A stretch of 5,665 nucleotides of DNA, from contig JANXVQ010000737.1 in the NCBI GenBank assembly GCA_025351545.1, forward strand, positions 1 through 5,665, in the 5' to 3' direction. Position numbers and translations under genes: made by a program. The stretch's first letter is position 1, and each line of letters opens with the position of its first letter. Shown here piece after piece: positions 5,535-5,665 of this stretch. Under the pieces are notes generated by a model. The model was not told the DNA's origin. It did not search any database and saw nothing but the letters and a program-made list of their open reading frames with translations. This DNA comes from Spirosoma sp. (GTDB taxonomy: Bacteria > Bacteroidota > Bacteroidia > Cytophagales > Spirosomataceae).

Positions 5535-5665
5535 ATGCAGGATCTCGATACCCTCCGTTACCCGATTGGTGATTTCGTTTATGGTCAGTCATTCTCATCC
5601 AATGATACCAAACAGCACATTACGGCTATTGCCGCGCTACCTGCCAACCTGACAGAATTGGTTGG
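5535..5665 (+). CDS. DinB superfamily / YfiT-like putative metal-dependent hydrolase (3' end outside window)
   Basis: Only the first 43 codons are present. The product begins MQDLDTLRYPIGDFVYGQSF and continues with a helix of the type AIAALPANLTELV. The LRYPIG(x)F opening followed by a helix ending in an LP-x-x-L pattern is the typical N-terminus of YfiT-like proteins of the DinB four-helix-bundle superfamily, which bind a metal through three histidines and include bacillithiol-dependent transferases. Those histidines lie beyond the window, so activity cannot be judged. ATG at 5535 is chosen because the family motif starts six residues later; AGGA at 5521-5524, 10 bases before it, is a possible weak ribosome site. 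A candidate promoter lies at 5450-5479, suggesting transcription independent of the phosphatase gene. Confidence 0.8.
   Translation, partial: MQDLDTLRYPIGDFVYGQSFSSNDTKQHITAIAALPANLTELV

Overview
The window reads as ordinary chromosomal DNA of a Bacteroidota member, most likely a Cytophagales/Spirosoma-type bacterium. This is inferred from the protein flavour (the rhodanese-like exported protein with a CGCCPFNKCPN loop, the dCMP deaminase, the inositol-monophosphatase-family protein), from start codons that mostly lack Shine-Dalgarno sequences, and from moderate GC content. No rRNA, tRNA or CRISPR array is visible.

Layout, left to right. (1) A plus-strand DUF3445 / heme-dependent oxidative N-demethylase-like gene, cut by the left edge (1-725). 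(2) A plus-strand APC-superfamily amino acid permease (816-2195). (3) An 82-bp intergenic element with 22-bp perfect inverted arms (2201-2282), sitting between the convergent 3' ends of the permease and (4) a minus-strand exported rhodanese-like protein (2285-2734). (5) A minus-strand coding relic of 44 codons with no start codon (2768-2902). (6) A tightly coupled minus-strand pair, dCMP deaminase (3521-4255) then ACP phosphodiesterase (2919-3524), overlapping by ATGA. (7) A block of overlapping minus-strand relic reading frames (4309-4585), probably debris of an insertion sequence or a lost gene. (8) A plus-strand inositol-monophosphatase-family gene (4599-5399). (9) The first 43 codons of a plus-strand DinB/YfiT-like gene (from 5535), cut by the right edge.

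The genes are mostly unrelated housekeeping or accessory metabolism: amino acid uptake, pyrimidine deoxynucleotide supply (dCMP to dUMP), acyl-carrier-protein turnover, and sugar or inositol phosphate dephosphorylation. I do not see a new multi-gene system. The points most worth a second look are non-obvious: the long palindromic intergenic repeat; two patches of protein-like sequence without usable start codons that flank the deaminase/AcpH operon on both sides; and an in-frame two-helix membrane extension on the dCMP deaminase.
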